The notes under the pieces are model-generated. The model ran no database searches. It had not been told where the DNA came from and saw only the letters and a program-made list of their open reading frames with translations. The position numbers and the translations under genes were made by a program. A stretch of 64,000 bases of DNA from Rhipicephalus microplus (Eukaryota > Arthropoda > Arachnida > Ixodida > Ixodidae): contig NC_134707.1 in the NCBI RefSeq assembly GCF_043290135.1, forward strand, positions 141,051,319 to 141,115,318, in the 5' to 3' direction. This document shows positions 35,537 to 47,004 of this stretch, piece after piece (position 1 is the stretch's first letter; every line of letters begins with the position of its first letter).

Positions 35537-37540
35537 CAGTCTCTAGTTGTGCAGTCTCTAGTTGTGCAGTCTCTTGCTGTAGAGTTTCTAGCTGTGGAGC
35601 TTCTAGTTGGGAAGTTTCTAGCTTTGAAGTTTCTAGTTGCGGAGTTTCTAGTTGCAGAGTTTCTAGTTGCGGACGTTCTAGCTGTGGAGTTTCTAGTTGC
35701 AGAGTTTCTAGTTGCGGGCGCTCTAGCTGTACAGTTTCTAGTTGCAGAGTATCTAGTGGCGTAGTTTCTAGTTGTGGAGTTTCTAGTTGTGGAGTTTCTA
35801 GTTGCGGAGTTTCTAGCTGTGGAGTTTCTAGTTGCAGAGTCTCTAGTTGGCAGTCTCTAGTTGTGGAGTTTCTAGTTGCGGAGTTTCTAGTTGGGGAGTT
35901 TCTAGTTGTGGAGACTCTAGTTGTGGAGTTTCTAGTTGTGGAGTTTCTAGCTTTGGAGTTTCTAGTTGCGGTGTTTACTAGTGGCAGAGTATCTAGTTGC
36001 AAGTTTCTAGCTGTGGAGTTTATAGTGGCGGAGTTTCTGGTTGCAGAGTTTCTAGTTGCGGAGTCTGTCGTTGCGGAGTCTCAAGTTGTGGAGTGTCTAG
36101 TCGTGGAGTTTCTAGTTGCGGAGTTTTCTAATTGGGGAGTTTCTTGTTGTAGAGTTTCTAGTTTTTATTTCTAGTTGTGGATTTTCTAATTGCAGAGTTT
36201 CTAGTTGCGGAGTTTCTAGTTGTGTTGTTTCTAGTTGGGGAGTTTCTACTTAAGTTTATAGTTGTGGATTTTCTTGTTGCCGAGTTTCGAGTTGCAGAGT
36301 TTCAAGTTGTGGAGTATGTCGTTGCAGAGTCTCAAGTTGTGGAATGTCTAGTCGTGGAGTTTCTAGTTTCGGAGTTTCTGACTGTGGAGTTTCTAGTTGC
36401 AGAGTCTCTAGTTGTGCAGTCTCTAGTTGTGGAGTTTTTAGTTGTGGAGTTTATAGTTGTGGAGACTCTAGTTGTCCAGTTTCTAGTTACGGAGTTTCTA
36501 GTTGCAGAGTTTCTAGTTGTGGAGTTTCCAGTTGTGGAGTTTCTAGTTGCAGAGTTTGTAGTTGCGGAGTCTTTCGTTGCGGAGTCTCAAGTTGTAGAGT
36601 GTCTAGTGGTGGAGTTTCTAGTTGCAGAATTTTCTAGTTGTGGAGTCTCTAGCTGTGGAGTTTCTAGTTGCGAGGTGTCTAGTTATGGAGTTTCTAGTTG
36701 TAAAGTTTCTAGTTGTGGAATTTATAGTTGCGGAGTTTCTAGCTGTTGAGTTTCTAGTGGCGGAGTCTCTAGATGTGCAGTCTCTAGTTGTGGAGTCTCT
36801 TGCTGTGGAGTTCCTAGTTGTGGAGCTTCTAGTTGGGAAGTTTCTAGCTGTGGAGTTTCAAGTTGCGGAGATTCTAGTTGCAAAGTTTCTAGTTGCGGAC
36901 GTTCTAGCTGTGGAATTTCTAGTTGCAGAGTTTCTAGTTGCGGGCGCTCTAGCTGTGCAGTTTCCAGTTGCAGAGTTTCTAGTGGCGTAGTTTCTAGTTG
37001 TGGAGTTTCTAGTTGTGAAGTTTTTAGTTGCGCAGTTTCTAGTTGTGGAGTTTCAAGTTGTGGAATTTATATGTGTGGAGTTTTTAGTTGTGGAGTTTAA
37101 TGTTGTCGAGTTTCTAGTTGCAGAATTTCCAGTAGTGGAGTTTCCAGTTGTGCAGTTTTTAGTTGTGGAGTCTCTAGTTGTTGAGTCTCTTGTTGTGGAA
37201 TTTCAAGTTGTGGAGTTTCTAGTTGCGGAGTTTGGAGTTGCGGAGCGTCTGGTGGTGGAGTTTCTAGTTGTGGAGTTTCTAGTTGCGGAGTTTCTAGCTG
37301 TGGAGTTTCTAGTTGCGGAGTCTCTAGATGTGGAGTCTCTAGTTGTGGAGTTTCTAGTTCTGGAGTTTCTAGTTGCAGAGTTTCTAGTTGCGAAGTCTGT
37401 CGTTTCGGAATCTCCAGTTGTAGGGTGTCTAGTCGTGGAGTTTCTAGTTGCGGAGTTTTCTAGTTGTGGGGTCTCTAGTTGTGGAGTTTCTAGTTGCGAA
37501 GTGTCTAGTTATAGAGTTTCTAGTTGCGGAGTCTCTAGTT

Positions 37541-37779
37541 GATTGATGATATGTGGGGTTTAACGTCTCAAAACCACCATATGATTATGAGAGACGCCGT
37601 AGTCGAGGGCTCCGGAAATTTTGACCACCTTGGGTTCTTTAACGTGCACCCAAATCTGAACACACCGGCCTACAACATTTCCGCCTCCATTGGAAATGCA
37701 GCCGCCGCCGCCGGGATTCGAACCCGCGACCTGCGGGTCAACAGCCGAGTACCTTAGCCACTTGACCACCGCAGCGGGG
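37541..37779 (-). mobile_element. tRNA-derived tick SINE, copy 8
   Basis: This 239 bp copy is 2240 bp after copy 7; one 15 bp satellite monomer is missing in between. It has the longer GCC run and the variants GTAGTCGAGGG and ACCTTAGCC, shared with copy 10. It therefore marks a junction between two satellite lineages. Confidence 0.88.
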
Positions 37780-40700
37780 CAGTCTCTAGTTGTGCAGTCT
37801 CTAGTTGTGCAGTCTCTTGCTGTAGAGTTTCTAGCTGTGGAGCTTCTAGTTGGGAAGTTTCTAGCTTTGGAGTTTCTAGTTGCGGAGTTTCTAGTTGCGG
37901 GCGCTCTAGCTGTGCAGTTTCTAGTTGCAGAGTTTCTAGTGGCGTAGTTTCTAGTTTTGGAGTTTCTAGTTGTGGAGTTTGAAGTTGTGGAATTTATATG
38001 TGTGGAGTTTTTAGTTGTGCAGTTTAATGTTGTCGAGTTTCTAGTTGCAGAGTTTCCAGTAGTGGAGTTTCTAGTTGTGCAGTTTTTAGTTGTGGAGTCT
38101 CTAGTTAATGAGTCTCTTGTTGTGGAATTTCAAGTTTTGGAGTTTCTAGTTGCGAAGTTTGTAGTTGCGGAGAGTCTGGTGGTGGAGTTTCTAGTTGTGG
38201 AGTTTCTAGTTGCGGAGTTTCTAGCTGTGGAGTTTCTAGTAGCGGAGTCTCTAGATGTGAAGTCTCTAGTTGGGGAGTTTCTAGTTGTGTAGTTTCTAGT
38301 TCTGGAGTTTCTAGCTGCAGAGTTTCTAGTTGCGAAGTCTGTCGTTGCGGAGTCTCAAGTTGTAGAGTGTCTATTCGTGGAGTTTCTAGATGTGGAGTTT
38401 TCCTGTTCTGGAGTCTCTAGTTGTGGAGTTTCTAGTTGCAGACTTTCTAGTTGCGGAGCCTGTCGTTGCGGAGTCTCAAGTTGTGGAGTGTCTAGTCGTG
38501 GAGTTTCTAGTAGCGAAGTTTTCTAGTTGTGGAGTTTCTAGTTGTGGAGTTTCTAGTTGCAGAGTTTCTAGTTGCGGAGTCTTTCATTGCGGAGTCTCAA
38601 GTTGTAGAGTGTCTAGTCGTGGAGTTTCTAGTTGCAGTGTTTTCTAGTTGAGGAGTCTCTAGTTGTGGAGTTTTTAGTTGCGAAGTGTCTAGTTATGGAG
38701 TTTCTAGTTGTAAAGTTTCTAGTCGTAGAGTTTCTAGTTGCTGAGTTTTCTAGTTGTGGAGTCACTAGTTGTGGAGTTTCTAGTTGTGGAGTTTCTTGTT
38801 GCGGAGTTTCTAGTTGCAGAGTTTCTAGTTGCGGACGTTCTAGCTGTGGAGTTTCTAATTGCAGAGTTTCTAGTTGCATAGTTTCTAGTTGTAGAGTTTC
38901 TAGTTGTGGAGTTTTAGTTGCAGAGTTTCTTGTTGTGGAGTCTCTAATTTTTGAGTTTCTGGTTGTCAAGTTTCTAGTTGTGGAGTTTGTAGTTGTAGAG
39001 TCTGTAGTTTAGGAGTTTCTTGTTGTGGAGTTCCAAGTTATGGAGTCTCGAGTTGTGGAGTTTCTAGTTGCGGAGTTTCTAAATGTGGAGTTTCTAGTTG
39101 TGGAGTTTGTAGTTGTGGAGTATCTAGTCGGTGTTTGAAGTTGTGGAGTTTGTAGTTGGAGTTTCTAGGTGTGGAGTTTCTAGTTGTTGAGTTTCTGGTG
39201 GCCGTGTTTCTAGTTGCGAAGTCTCAAGTTGTGCAGTCTCTAGTTGTGGAGTTTCTATTTGTGGAGTTTCAAGTTGTGGAGTTTCTTGTTTTAGAGTTTC
39301 TAGTTTTGAAGTTTCTAGTTGTGGATTTTCTAGTTGCGGAGTTTCTAGTTGCGGAGTTTCAAGTTGTGTAGTTTCCAGTTGGGGAGTTTCTACTTAAGTT
39401 TATAGTTGTGGATTTTCTTGTTGCAGAGTTTCGAGTTGCAGAGTTTCAAGTTGTGGAGTTTCTAGTTGCGGAGTCTCTAGTTGTGGAGTTTCTAGTTGCG
39501 GAGTTTCTAGCTGTGGAGTTTCAAGTTGCGGAGTCTCTAGTTGTGCAGTCTCTAGTTGTGGAGTTTCTAGTTGCGGAGTTTCTAGTTGTGGAGTTTCTAG
39601 TTCTGGAGACTCTAGTTGTGGAGTTTCTAGTTGTGGAGTTTCTAGCTTTTTAGTTTCAAGTTGGAAGTTTCTAGTTGCGGAGTTTCTAGTTGCGGAATCT
39701 GTCGTTGCGGAGTCTCAAATTGTGGAGTGTCTAATCGTAGAGTTTCTAGTTGCGGAGTTTTCTTTTTGTGGAGTCTCCAGTTGTGGAATTTCTAGTTGTA
39801 GAGTTTCTAGTGGCGGAGTTTCTAGTTGCAGAGTGTCTGGTGGTGGAGTTTCTAGTTCTGGAGTTTCTAGTTGTGGAGTCTGTAGTTGTAGAATTTGTGC
39901 TTGTGGAGTATCTGGTTGTGGTGTTTTAAGTTGTGGAGTTTCTAGTTGTGGAGTTTCTAGTTGTTGAGTTTCTAGTGGCCGAGTTTCTAGTTGCAAAGTC
40001 TCAAGTTGTGGAGTTTCTAGTTGTGGAGTTTCTAGTTGCGGAGTTTCTAGTTGCGGAGTTTCTAGCTGTGGAGTTTTTAGTTGCACAGTCTCTAGTTGGC
40101 AGTCTCTAGTTGTGGAGTTTCTAGTTGTGAAGTTTCTAGCTGTGGAGTTTCTACTTGCGTAGTTTCTAGTTGCAGAGTTTCTAGTTGCGGAGTTTCTAGT
40201 TGTGTAGTTTCTAGTTGGGGAGTTTCTACTTGAGTTTATAGTTGTGGATTTTCTTGTTGCAGAGTTTAGAGTTGCAGAGTTTCAAGTTGTGGAGTATGTC
40301 GTTGCAGAGTCTCAAGTTGTGGGGTGTCTAGTCGTGGAGTTTCTAGTTTCGGAGTTTTCTAGTTGTGGAGTTTCTAATTGTGGAGTTTCAAGTTGTGCAG
40401 TTTCTTGTTGTAGAGTTTCTAGTTTTGAAGTTTCTAGTTGTGGATTTTCTAGTTGCGGAGTTTCTAGTTGCGGAGTTTCAAGTTGTGTAGTTTCTAGTTG
40501 GGGAGTTTCTACTTGAGTTTATAGTTGTGGATTTTCTTGTTGCAGAGTTTCGAGTTGCAGAGTTTCAAGTTGTGGAGTTTCTAGTTGCGGAGTCTCTAGT
40601 TGTGGAGTTTCTAGTTGCGGAGTTTCTAGCTGTGGAGTTTCTAGTTGCGGAGTCTCTAGTTGTGCAGTCTCTAGTTGTGGAGTTTCTCGTTGTGGAGTTT

Positions 40701-42143
40701 CTAGTTGTGGAGTTTCTAGTTGTAGAGACTCTAGTTGTGGAGTTTCTAATTGTGGAGTTTCTAGCTTTTTTAAGTTCTAGTTGCGGAGTTTCTAGTTGCC
40801 GAGTTTCTAGTTGCAAGTTTCTAGCTGTGGAGTTTATAGTGGCGGAGTTTCTAGTTGCAGAGTTTCTAGTTGTGGAATCTGTCGTTGCGGAGTCTCAAGT
40901 GGTGAAGTGTCTAGTCGTGAAGATTCTAGTTGTGGAGTTTTCTTTTTGTGGAGTCTCCAGTTGTGGAATTTCTAGTTGTAGAGTCTGTAGTTGTGGAGTA
41001 TCTGGTTGTGGTGTTTCAAGTTGTCGAGTTTGTAGTTGTGGAGTTTCTAGTTGCGGAGTTTCTAGTTGTTGAGTTTCTAGTTGACGAGTTTCAAGTTGCA
41101 AAGTCTCAAGTTCTGGAGTTTCTAGTTGTGGAGGTTCTAGTTGTGGAGTCTCTAGTTGTGGAGTTTCTAGTTGTGGAGTTTCTAGCTGTGGAGTTTTTAC
41201 TTGCGTAGGTTCTAGTTGCAGAGTTTCTAGTTGCGGAGCCTGTCGTTGCGGAGTCTCAAGTTGTGGAGTGTCTAGTCGTGGAGTTTCTAGTTGCGAAGTT
41301 TTCTAGTTGTGAAGTCTCTAGTTGTGGAGTTTCTAGTTGTGGAGTTTCTAGTTGTGGAATTGCTAGTTGCAGAGTTTCTAGTTGCGGAGACTTTCGTAGC
41401 GGAGTCTCAAGTTGTAGAGTGTCTAGTCGTGGAATTTCGAGTTGCAGAGTTTTCTAGTTGTGGAGTCTCTAGTTGTGGAGTTTCTAGTTGCGAAGTGTCT
41501 AGTTATGGAGTTTCTAGTTATAAGTTTCTAGTTGTGGAGTTTCTAGTTACAAGTTTCTAGCTGTTGAGTTTCTAGATGCGGAGTTTCTATTTGCAGAGTT
41601 TCTAGTTGCGGAGCCTGTCGTTGCGGAGTCTCAAGTTGTGGATTGTCTAGTCGTGGAGTTTCTAGTTGCGGAGTTTCTAGTTGCGGAGTTTCAAGTTGTG
41701 GAGTTTCTAGTTGTGGAGTTTTTAGTTGTGGAGTCTCTAGTTGTGGAGTCTTTAGTTGTGGAGTTTATGGTTGTGGAGTGTCTACTTGTGGAGTTTCTAG
41801 TTGTAGAGTTTCTAGCTGTGGAGTTTCTAGTTGCAGGGTTTCTAGTTTCGGAGTTTTCTAGTTGTGGAGTTTGTAGTTGTGGAGTATTTAGTCGCGGCGT
41901 TTCAAGTTGTGGAGTTGATAGTTTTGGATTTTGAAGTTGTAGAGTTATTAGTTGCGAATCGTCTAGTTGTGGAGTTTCTAGTTGCGGAGTTTCTAGTTGC
42001 GGAGTTTCCAGCTGTGGAGTTTCTAGTTGCGGAGTCTCTAGATGTGAAGTCTCTAGTTGGGGAGTTTCTAGTTGTGGAGTTTCTAGTTCTGGAGTTTATA
42101 GCTGCAGAGTTTCTAGTTCTGGAGTTTCTAGCTGCAGAGTTTC

Positions 42144-42145
42144 TA
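42144..42145 (+). other. TA target site duplication, left
   Basis: The dinucleotide TA directly precedes the CAGG terminus within the satellite context GAGTTTC-TA. It pairs with the TA after the right terminus. Confidence 0.8.
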
Positions 42146-42160
42146 CAGGTTTTCCCGCTC

Positions 42161-42328
42161 AATTTAATCCAAGCGCCAGCCAAATTAATCTAGGCGCCAG
42201 TCAATTTAATCCAGCCGCCACTGAAATTAATCCAGGTGCCATTCATTTTAATCCAAGTGCCACTGAAATTAATCCAACCGCCAGCCGATTTAATCCGGGC
42301 GCCAGTGAATTTAATCCTGATGACATTG
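42161..42328 (+). repeat. 21 bp subterminal repeats, left end
   Basis: Seven consecutive 21 bp units begin at 42161 and a degenerate eighth ends at 42328. Each reads approximately AATTTAATCC followed by a GCGCCAG-like half. Odd and even units tend to differ (CAATTT against AAATTAA). Regular subterminal repeats next to a transposon end are often transposase binding sites; that role is inferred here. Confidence 0.85.
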
Positions 42329-42404
42329 TGACTTCAAAACGACCCAGAATTTTCGGGAATGCGTGGAGTGAATAGCTTTGGAGTGATTTTAGCAGGGAAA
42401 TGCC

Positions 42405-44705
42405 ATGAATGAGTCACTACATAGTGACACAATGCGACTCGCGCGACTTTATCACGCCTATCACCCGCGTAAGCACTATTCACACCTTCGGCATGCATAT
42501 CAAAGGCAACGCCGTCCACACAGTAATAACTTAATAATTATTAACCAGGCCAATGATCTCATCACGAGTGACTTAGGTGACGTCCTCACGCATATCACCC
42601 ACGCACGCACTGTCTTAACCTTCCGTCATGCATATCAAATGAAACGTCTTTGACAGGGCGGGATCTTGATACCTAAAACTCGGCCAAGTCACTTCATAAC
42701 CGGTTCCTCAGGGGACGTCATCACAAATATCACCCGCGCACGTTATTTACTCGCCTGCCGACATGCATGCCAAACGAAACGTCTTTGAGAGAGCAATAAC
42801 GTGGTACCTATGACTCGGCCAACTGACTTGATCACTTGTGATTTAGGTGACGTCATCACGCCTATCACCCACGCACGCAATGTCTAACCTGCCATCATGT
42901 ATACCAAACGAAACGTCTTCGAGAGGCTAATAAATTGAACGCTGTCAATCGGCAGAGTGACGTGATCACTCGTGACTCGTGTAACGTCATCGCGTTTGAC
43001 ACCCACGCACGCAGCGTCTCACCTGAGTTCATATATATCAAATGAAACGTGTTTGAGAGGGTAATAACTTGAACGCTGTCACAAGGCCCAGTGACGTCAT
43101 CACTAGTGACTGCAGTGACGTCATCTCGCCTAAGACTCACGCAAGCACTCTATAATGTGCCTTCATGCATATCAAACAAAACGTCTTTGAAAGGGTAATA
43201 ACTTGAATATTGGCACTAGGCCGCGTGACGTCATCACTAGTGACTCACGTGACGTCATTACGCCTATCACACGCACACGCAGTGTCCAAACCTGTCTTCA
43301 TGCATATCAAACGAAATGTCTTTGAGAGAGTAATAACTTCAACGCTGTCACAAGGCCCAGTGACGTCATCACTAGTGACTGGCGTGACGTCATCACGCCT
43401 ATTACACACGCACGCGCTGTCCAAACCTGTCTTCATGCATATCAAACGAAATGTCTTTGAGAGAGTAATAACTTGAACGCTGTCACAAGGCCCAGTGACG
43501 TCATCACTAGTGACTAGGGTGACGTCATCATGCCTGACACCCACGCACGCAGTGTCCAAACCTGTCTTCATGCATATCAAACGAAATGTCTTTGAGAGAT
43601 TAATAACTTGAACGCTGTCACAAGGCCCAGTGACGTCATCACTAGTGACAGCGTGACGTCATCACGCCTATCCCACACGCACGCGGTGTCCTAACCTGTC
43701 TTCATGCATATCAAACGAAATGTCTTTGAGAGAGTAATAACTTGAACGCTGTCACAAGGCCCAGTGACGTCATCACTAGTGACTTGGGTGACGTCATCAT
43801 GCCTGACACCCACGCACGCAGTGTCCAAACCTGTCTTCATGCATATCAAACAAAATGCCTTTGAGAGAGTAATAACTTGAACGCTGTCACAAGGCCCAGT
43901 GACGTCATCACTAGTGACTGGCGTGACGTCATCACGCCTATCCCACACGCACGCTGTGTCTAAACCTGTCTTCATGCATATCAAACGAAATGTCTTTGAG
44001 AGAGTAATAACTTGAACGCTGTCACAAGGCCCAGTGACATCATCACTAGTGACTGGCGTGACGTCATCACGCCTGACACCCACGCACGCGGTGTCCTAAC
44101 CTGTCTTCATGCATATCAAACGAAATGTCTTTGAGAGAGTAATAACTTGAACGCTGTCACAAGCCCCAGTGACGTCATCACTAGTGACTGGCGTGACGTC
44201 ATCACGCCTGACACCCACGCACGCGGTGTCCTAACCTGTCTTCATGCATATCAAACGAAATGTCTTTGAGAGAGTAATAACTTGAACGCTGTCACAATGC
44301 CCAGTGACGTCATCACTAGTGACTGGCGTGACGTCATCATGCCTGACACCCACGCACGCGGTGTCCTAACCTGTCTTCATGCATATCAAACGAAACGTCT
44401 GTGAGAGAGTAATAACTTGAATGCTCTCACTAGGCCTAGCGACGTGAATACTAGTGACTCATGTGACGTCATCACGTCTATCACACACGCACGCGCTGTC
44501 CTAACCTGTTTTCATGCATATCGAACGAAACATCTGTGAGAGAGCAATAATGTTATACTTATGACTCGGCCAACCAACTTGATCACTATTGACTCACGTG
44601 ACGTCATCACGACTAACAGTCATGCAAGCACTCTCTAACGTGCTTTCATGAATATCAAGCGAAACGTCATTGAGAGAACATTAACTTGAAGGCCGTTGCA
44701 GGCAG
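42405..44705 (+). repeat. ~135 bp tandem array with TGACGTCA palindromes, left arm (~17 units)
   Basis: Anchors of the type TGCATATCAAA recur about every 135 bp, from about 42493 to 44648. The middle units (about 43296-44510) are nearly identical; the outer ones at both edges are diverged. Each typical unit has two copies of the octamer TGACGTCA (the CREB/ATF consensus), separated by TCACTAGTGA, another palindrome, and the block GAGAGTAATAACTTGAACG. Open frames across the array are repetitive and not credible genes. Confidence 0.9.
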
Positions 44706-47004
44706 CGTCTGCTAGTAAAAAACTAACTTCTCGCGCTGCACAGCCGTTCACCAGCTAACCGGTATACGTAGGCACCAGATCGCGCGTTTCGAATTCAGTC
44801 AAAGGCGTCTTTACATGGCTTTTGTTTGACGTGACGCTTTTCTTGACTCGTGTAGATGCGATGGAAGCAACAGTACCTTCAAGCAGCAGTGTGGTACAAC
44901 CCAACAACAGTGTCACATCGCTCGTGGAGGGCAGCGCTTCTCCTTCATTCAATAAATAGAAATAATGAAGTCGAAATGACAATTAAGCATTTTACAAACC
45001 ATACTCAATTACGCAACATTCAACCGATACCCTCAACTCCCTGCGACACGTTTACTCCAGCTCGTCGTGTGGGTAGATGTACGCGTCTTTTTTGTTGCTT
45101 CTCGTGTATCGTAGAATGCCTTGAAAATGCGGGCAGCCAGGCCGCAATACTGTGAACGGACAGGCGTTCTGCACTAAACAGGCACGCTTATTCCTAGCAC
45201 ACTAACCTATAAGAAACGGCGTGGCGTAGAATGTAGAAAGGAAGGCACGAGTCAGCCACCGCATTGAATGGCGCATCAGCAAATGGCCAGTTGCAAATAG
45301 CAATAGTATGTATCTCAAGTATGGGGCTGCCCTCTATTACAACGGATTTGTTTCACAGGATAACCAGATGAAATAATTGTTGAGCCGAAGGAGTGGTAGA
45401 CAAATCTTTTTGTAGCAAGCTTTGGAGCAGGCAGACCGTGCGTCTTATGCTTGATTAAGGATATACAATGTTATGACTATAGCCGAATTATATGCAAACG
45501 CCTGTTTCGTTTCTTGTGCTCATATCGTGTCATTTTGACACGTGAGCGCAAATAAGAGAGCGAGGAGAGCTTTTATAGTGCTTTTATAGTGCCTATATAT
45601 ACCTATTTCGGGCGTTGTAGCCTAAATTTGTATAGGTGCCTGTAAATGTCTGTTTTCAAAATCGATGCCTATATAAACGCTATTTAACCTGAAATTTTGC
45701 TTTCAAGTACCACTGAGCCCGGTATTCATGTTACGGGGCAAAATATAGGTTTCGGGACACTGTGTGGTGCAAACTACTCTTTATTTCACGAGTTACGTTT
45801 AGAACTGTCAAACTCAGAAGGCATTTTAGCCAAGAGGGAGGTAGACTAGCCTCTACACATGTATACCATCCATGTCGCGTCGTCTGCTCAGCCTCTTTCC
45901 AGTGTGCGCTCAGATGCGTAGGGAGCAGGAGGTGCCTCTGTGCAGCGGCAGGAAGATGAAGAATGAATGCGAAACTGTGGAGAGTCATCAGGGGAAGTGA
46001 GGAAGTAGAGTGCAGATAAAAAAAGCAATATTTATGTAGTTTTTGTTTTTTGTTTGTCATTTACATGTGGTGCTTCACTGGGTCACCTGAAAATATTTAT
46101 TTAGGCAGTGGAAAATGTTGCCTGCCCAATGAAAAGGATTGTGTCACTAGAAATTTTAATTTGATCATTAGAAGCGGCGAAAGCATAATCTCAGGAGGTG
46201 AGCTTGAAACCTTCGCCACTAACTCTAAGAAGACTTCGTAAGTCCAATTCCTTCCCCGCTATTGGTATGAAATTCACTCGGAGCTGGAGCATCACACGAC
46301 GTGCATGAGCACGTCATGCGCGCGTAACCTACACTCGCATGAGATGCCCATGTCAGCCCGTGCGTGCAAGCGGTGTTCTGCCGTCTCGATGTTCTTTTGT
46401 ATTGTACTGCGAGTTTTTGTGGGATGGATCCCTATCGGCGCGCACGTTTGGAGAGGCTGGCTTGGATAACGTATTCTTACCCCGATACACAGCGTCACAC
46501 CGCTGCATCTTCTGCTAGGGACGATACACCAAAACCACGCCCAGCGTTGTGAATGCTGGCCCCGACACAATGCGCAAACTGCGAGAACACCAACGCAAAC
46601 AAAATGGAGGCACCTTAGTGTCGCGTCTTTCTCGATATCAAATTAAATAAATAAGGCGAATAGATTTCGCCTGTGTGTTCTAACATTTTTGTAAACTTTC
46701 ATGCTTCTATTTAGGCAACAGTTTGTACAAATTACACACGTTGTTTTAAATATTTCTCGCAGTGTCACGTACTACTTTGACATAGGCAGGACCATTCTAT
46801 CACCTTCACCATGTTGGGGCGCACGCCCGTGAGATGAAGGTGAAGCCGTGTTCAGTTTGGCCTATCACCTCTTTATGCCACGCGTAGTACTGGAAACCTT
46901 GGTAAATGAGATCTTGAGTGCTCAGAGCATTGATTCCTTTACGCTTCTCAAAACTCTTAAGTTTGTGTAACGACCCTTAAAGTGTTCACAGACAGAAGAA
47001 AAAT
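44706..47004 (+). other. Inner part of left arm, no recognised gene
   Basis: This 2.3 kb stretch of ordinary base composition lies between the 135 bp array and the core. It holds short open frames on both strands (for example minus 44755-44982, 75 codons, and minus 46292-46570, 92 codons). Each has a mirror copy in the other arm simply because the arms are near-identical. None shows a domain I recognise, and the few arm differences in them include amino acid changes. A GTAAGT donor-like site is at 46238, but splicing it to the acceptor-like site near 46990 does not enter the transposase frame. Confidence 0.6.

Larger units (their letters stand above)
28536..37540 (+). repeat. 2255 bp higher-order repeat, four units
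   Basis: Units start at 28536, 30791, 33046 and 35301, and the next SINE begins at 37541. Spacings are 2255, 2255, 2255 and 2240 bp. Each unit holds one SINE followed by about 2 kb of variant 15-mers in the same order. Units 1 and 3 share variants absent from 2 and 4, so the repeating block is a 4510 bp dimer. The match extends left to about 27.8 kb, paired with about 32.3 kb. Confidence 0.92.
1..42143 (+). repeat. 15 bp minisatellite array, left block
   Basis: The whole stretch is made of head-to-tail variants of a 15 bp unit close to GTTGTGGAGTTTCTA. Common variants change GTTGTGG to GTTGCGG, GTTGCAG or GCTGTGG, and TTTCTA to TCTCTA or TTTATA. The orientation never changes. Occasional 12-16 bp units shift the phase. 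The top strand is rich in G and T, and most unit junctions carry the tetramer CTAG. A 15 bp period equals five codons. The consensus is stop-free in two forward frames (repeating LVVEF or SSCGV) and two reverse frames (QLETP or TRNST), so long apparent ORFs occur on both strands. They break at unit-length variants and GTTGA variants and have no gene structure. Apart from the SINE copies listed separately I see no gene in this block. Chromosomal position (centromeric, subtelomeric or interstitial) cannot be read from the sequence. Confidence 0.95.
42146..47004 (+). repeat. Left long terminal inverted repeat (4859 bp)
   Basis: This arm is the reverse complement of 48154-52743. Homology ends inside GACAGAAGAAAAAT at 47004. 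Order inward: terminus, 21 bp subterminal repeats, diverged outer and homogeneous inner 135 bp units, then about 2.3 kb of mixed sequence. Paired stretches differ by only a few bases per several hundred, suggesting a young element or gene conversion between arms. Confidence 0.9.

Noticed and set aside
1..42143. CRISPR-like array of short repeats
   Set aside because: Repeats are contiguous 15-mers without unique spacers, no cas genes are present, and the SINE shows a eukaryotic genome.
43691..44083. 130-codon minus-strand frame (and a plus-strand mirror at 50940-51332) with repeated DDVTPVTSDDVTG motif
   Set aside because: The 135 bp unit is a multiple of three, so any open frame repeats itself. 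The motif is only the translation of the TGACGTCATCAC block.
45731..46060. 109-codon minus-strand frame in the left arm with a shorter mirror in the right arm
   Set aside because: It has no recognised domain. The mirror copy is interrupted differently, so there is no sign of selection on the protein.
46050..46241. Short frame with a GTAAGT donor, possible upstream exon of the transposase
   Set aside because: Joining at 46238 to the acceptor-like TTCACAG, or the mirror sites on the minus strand, gives a phase that hits a stop instead of the transposase frame.
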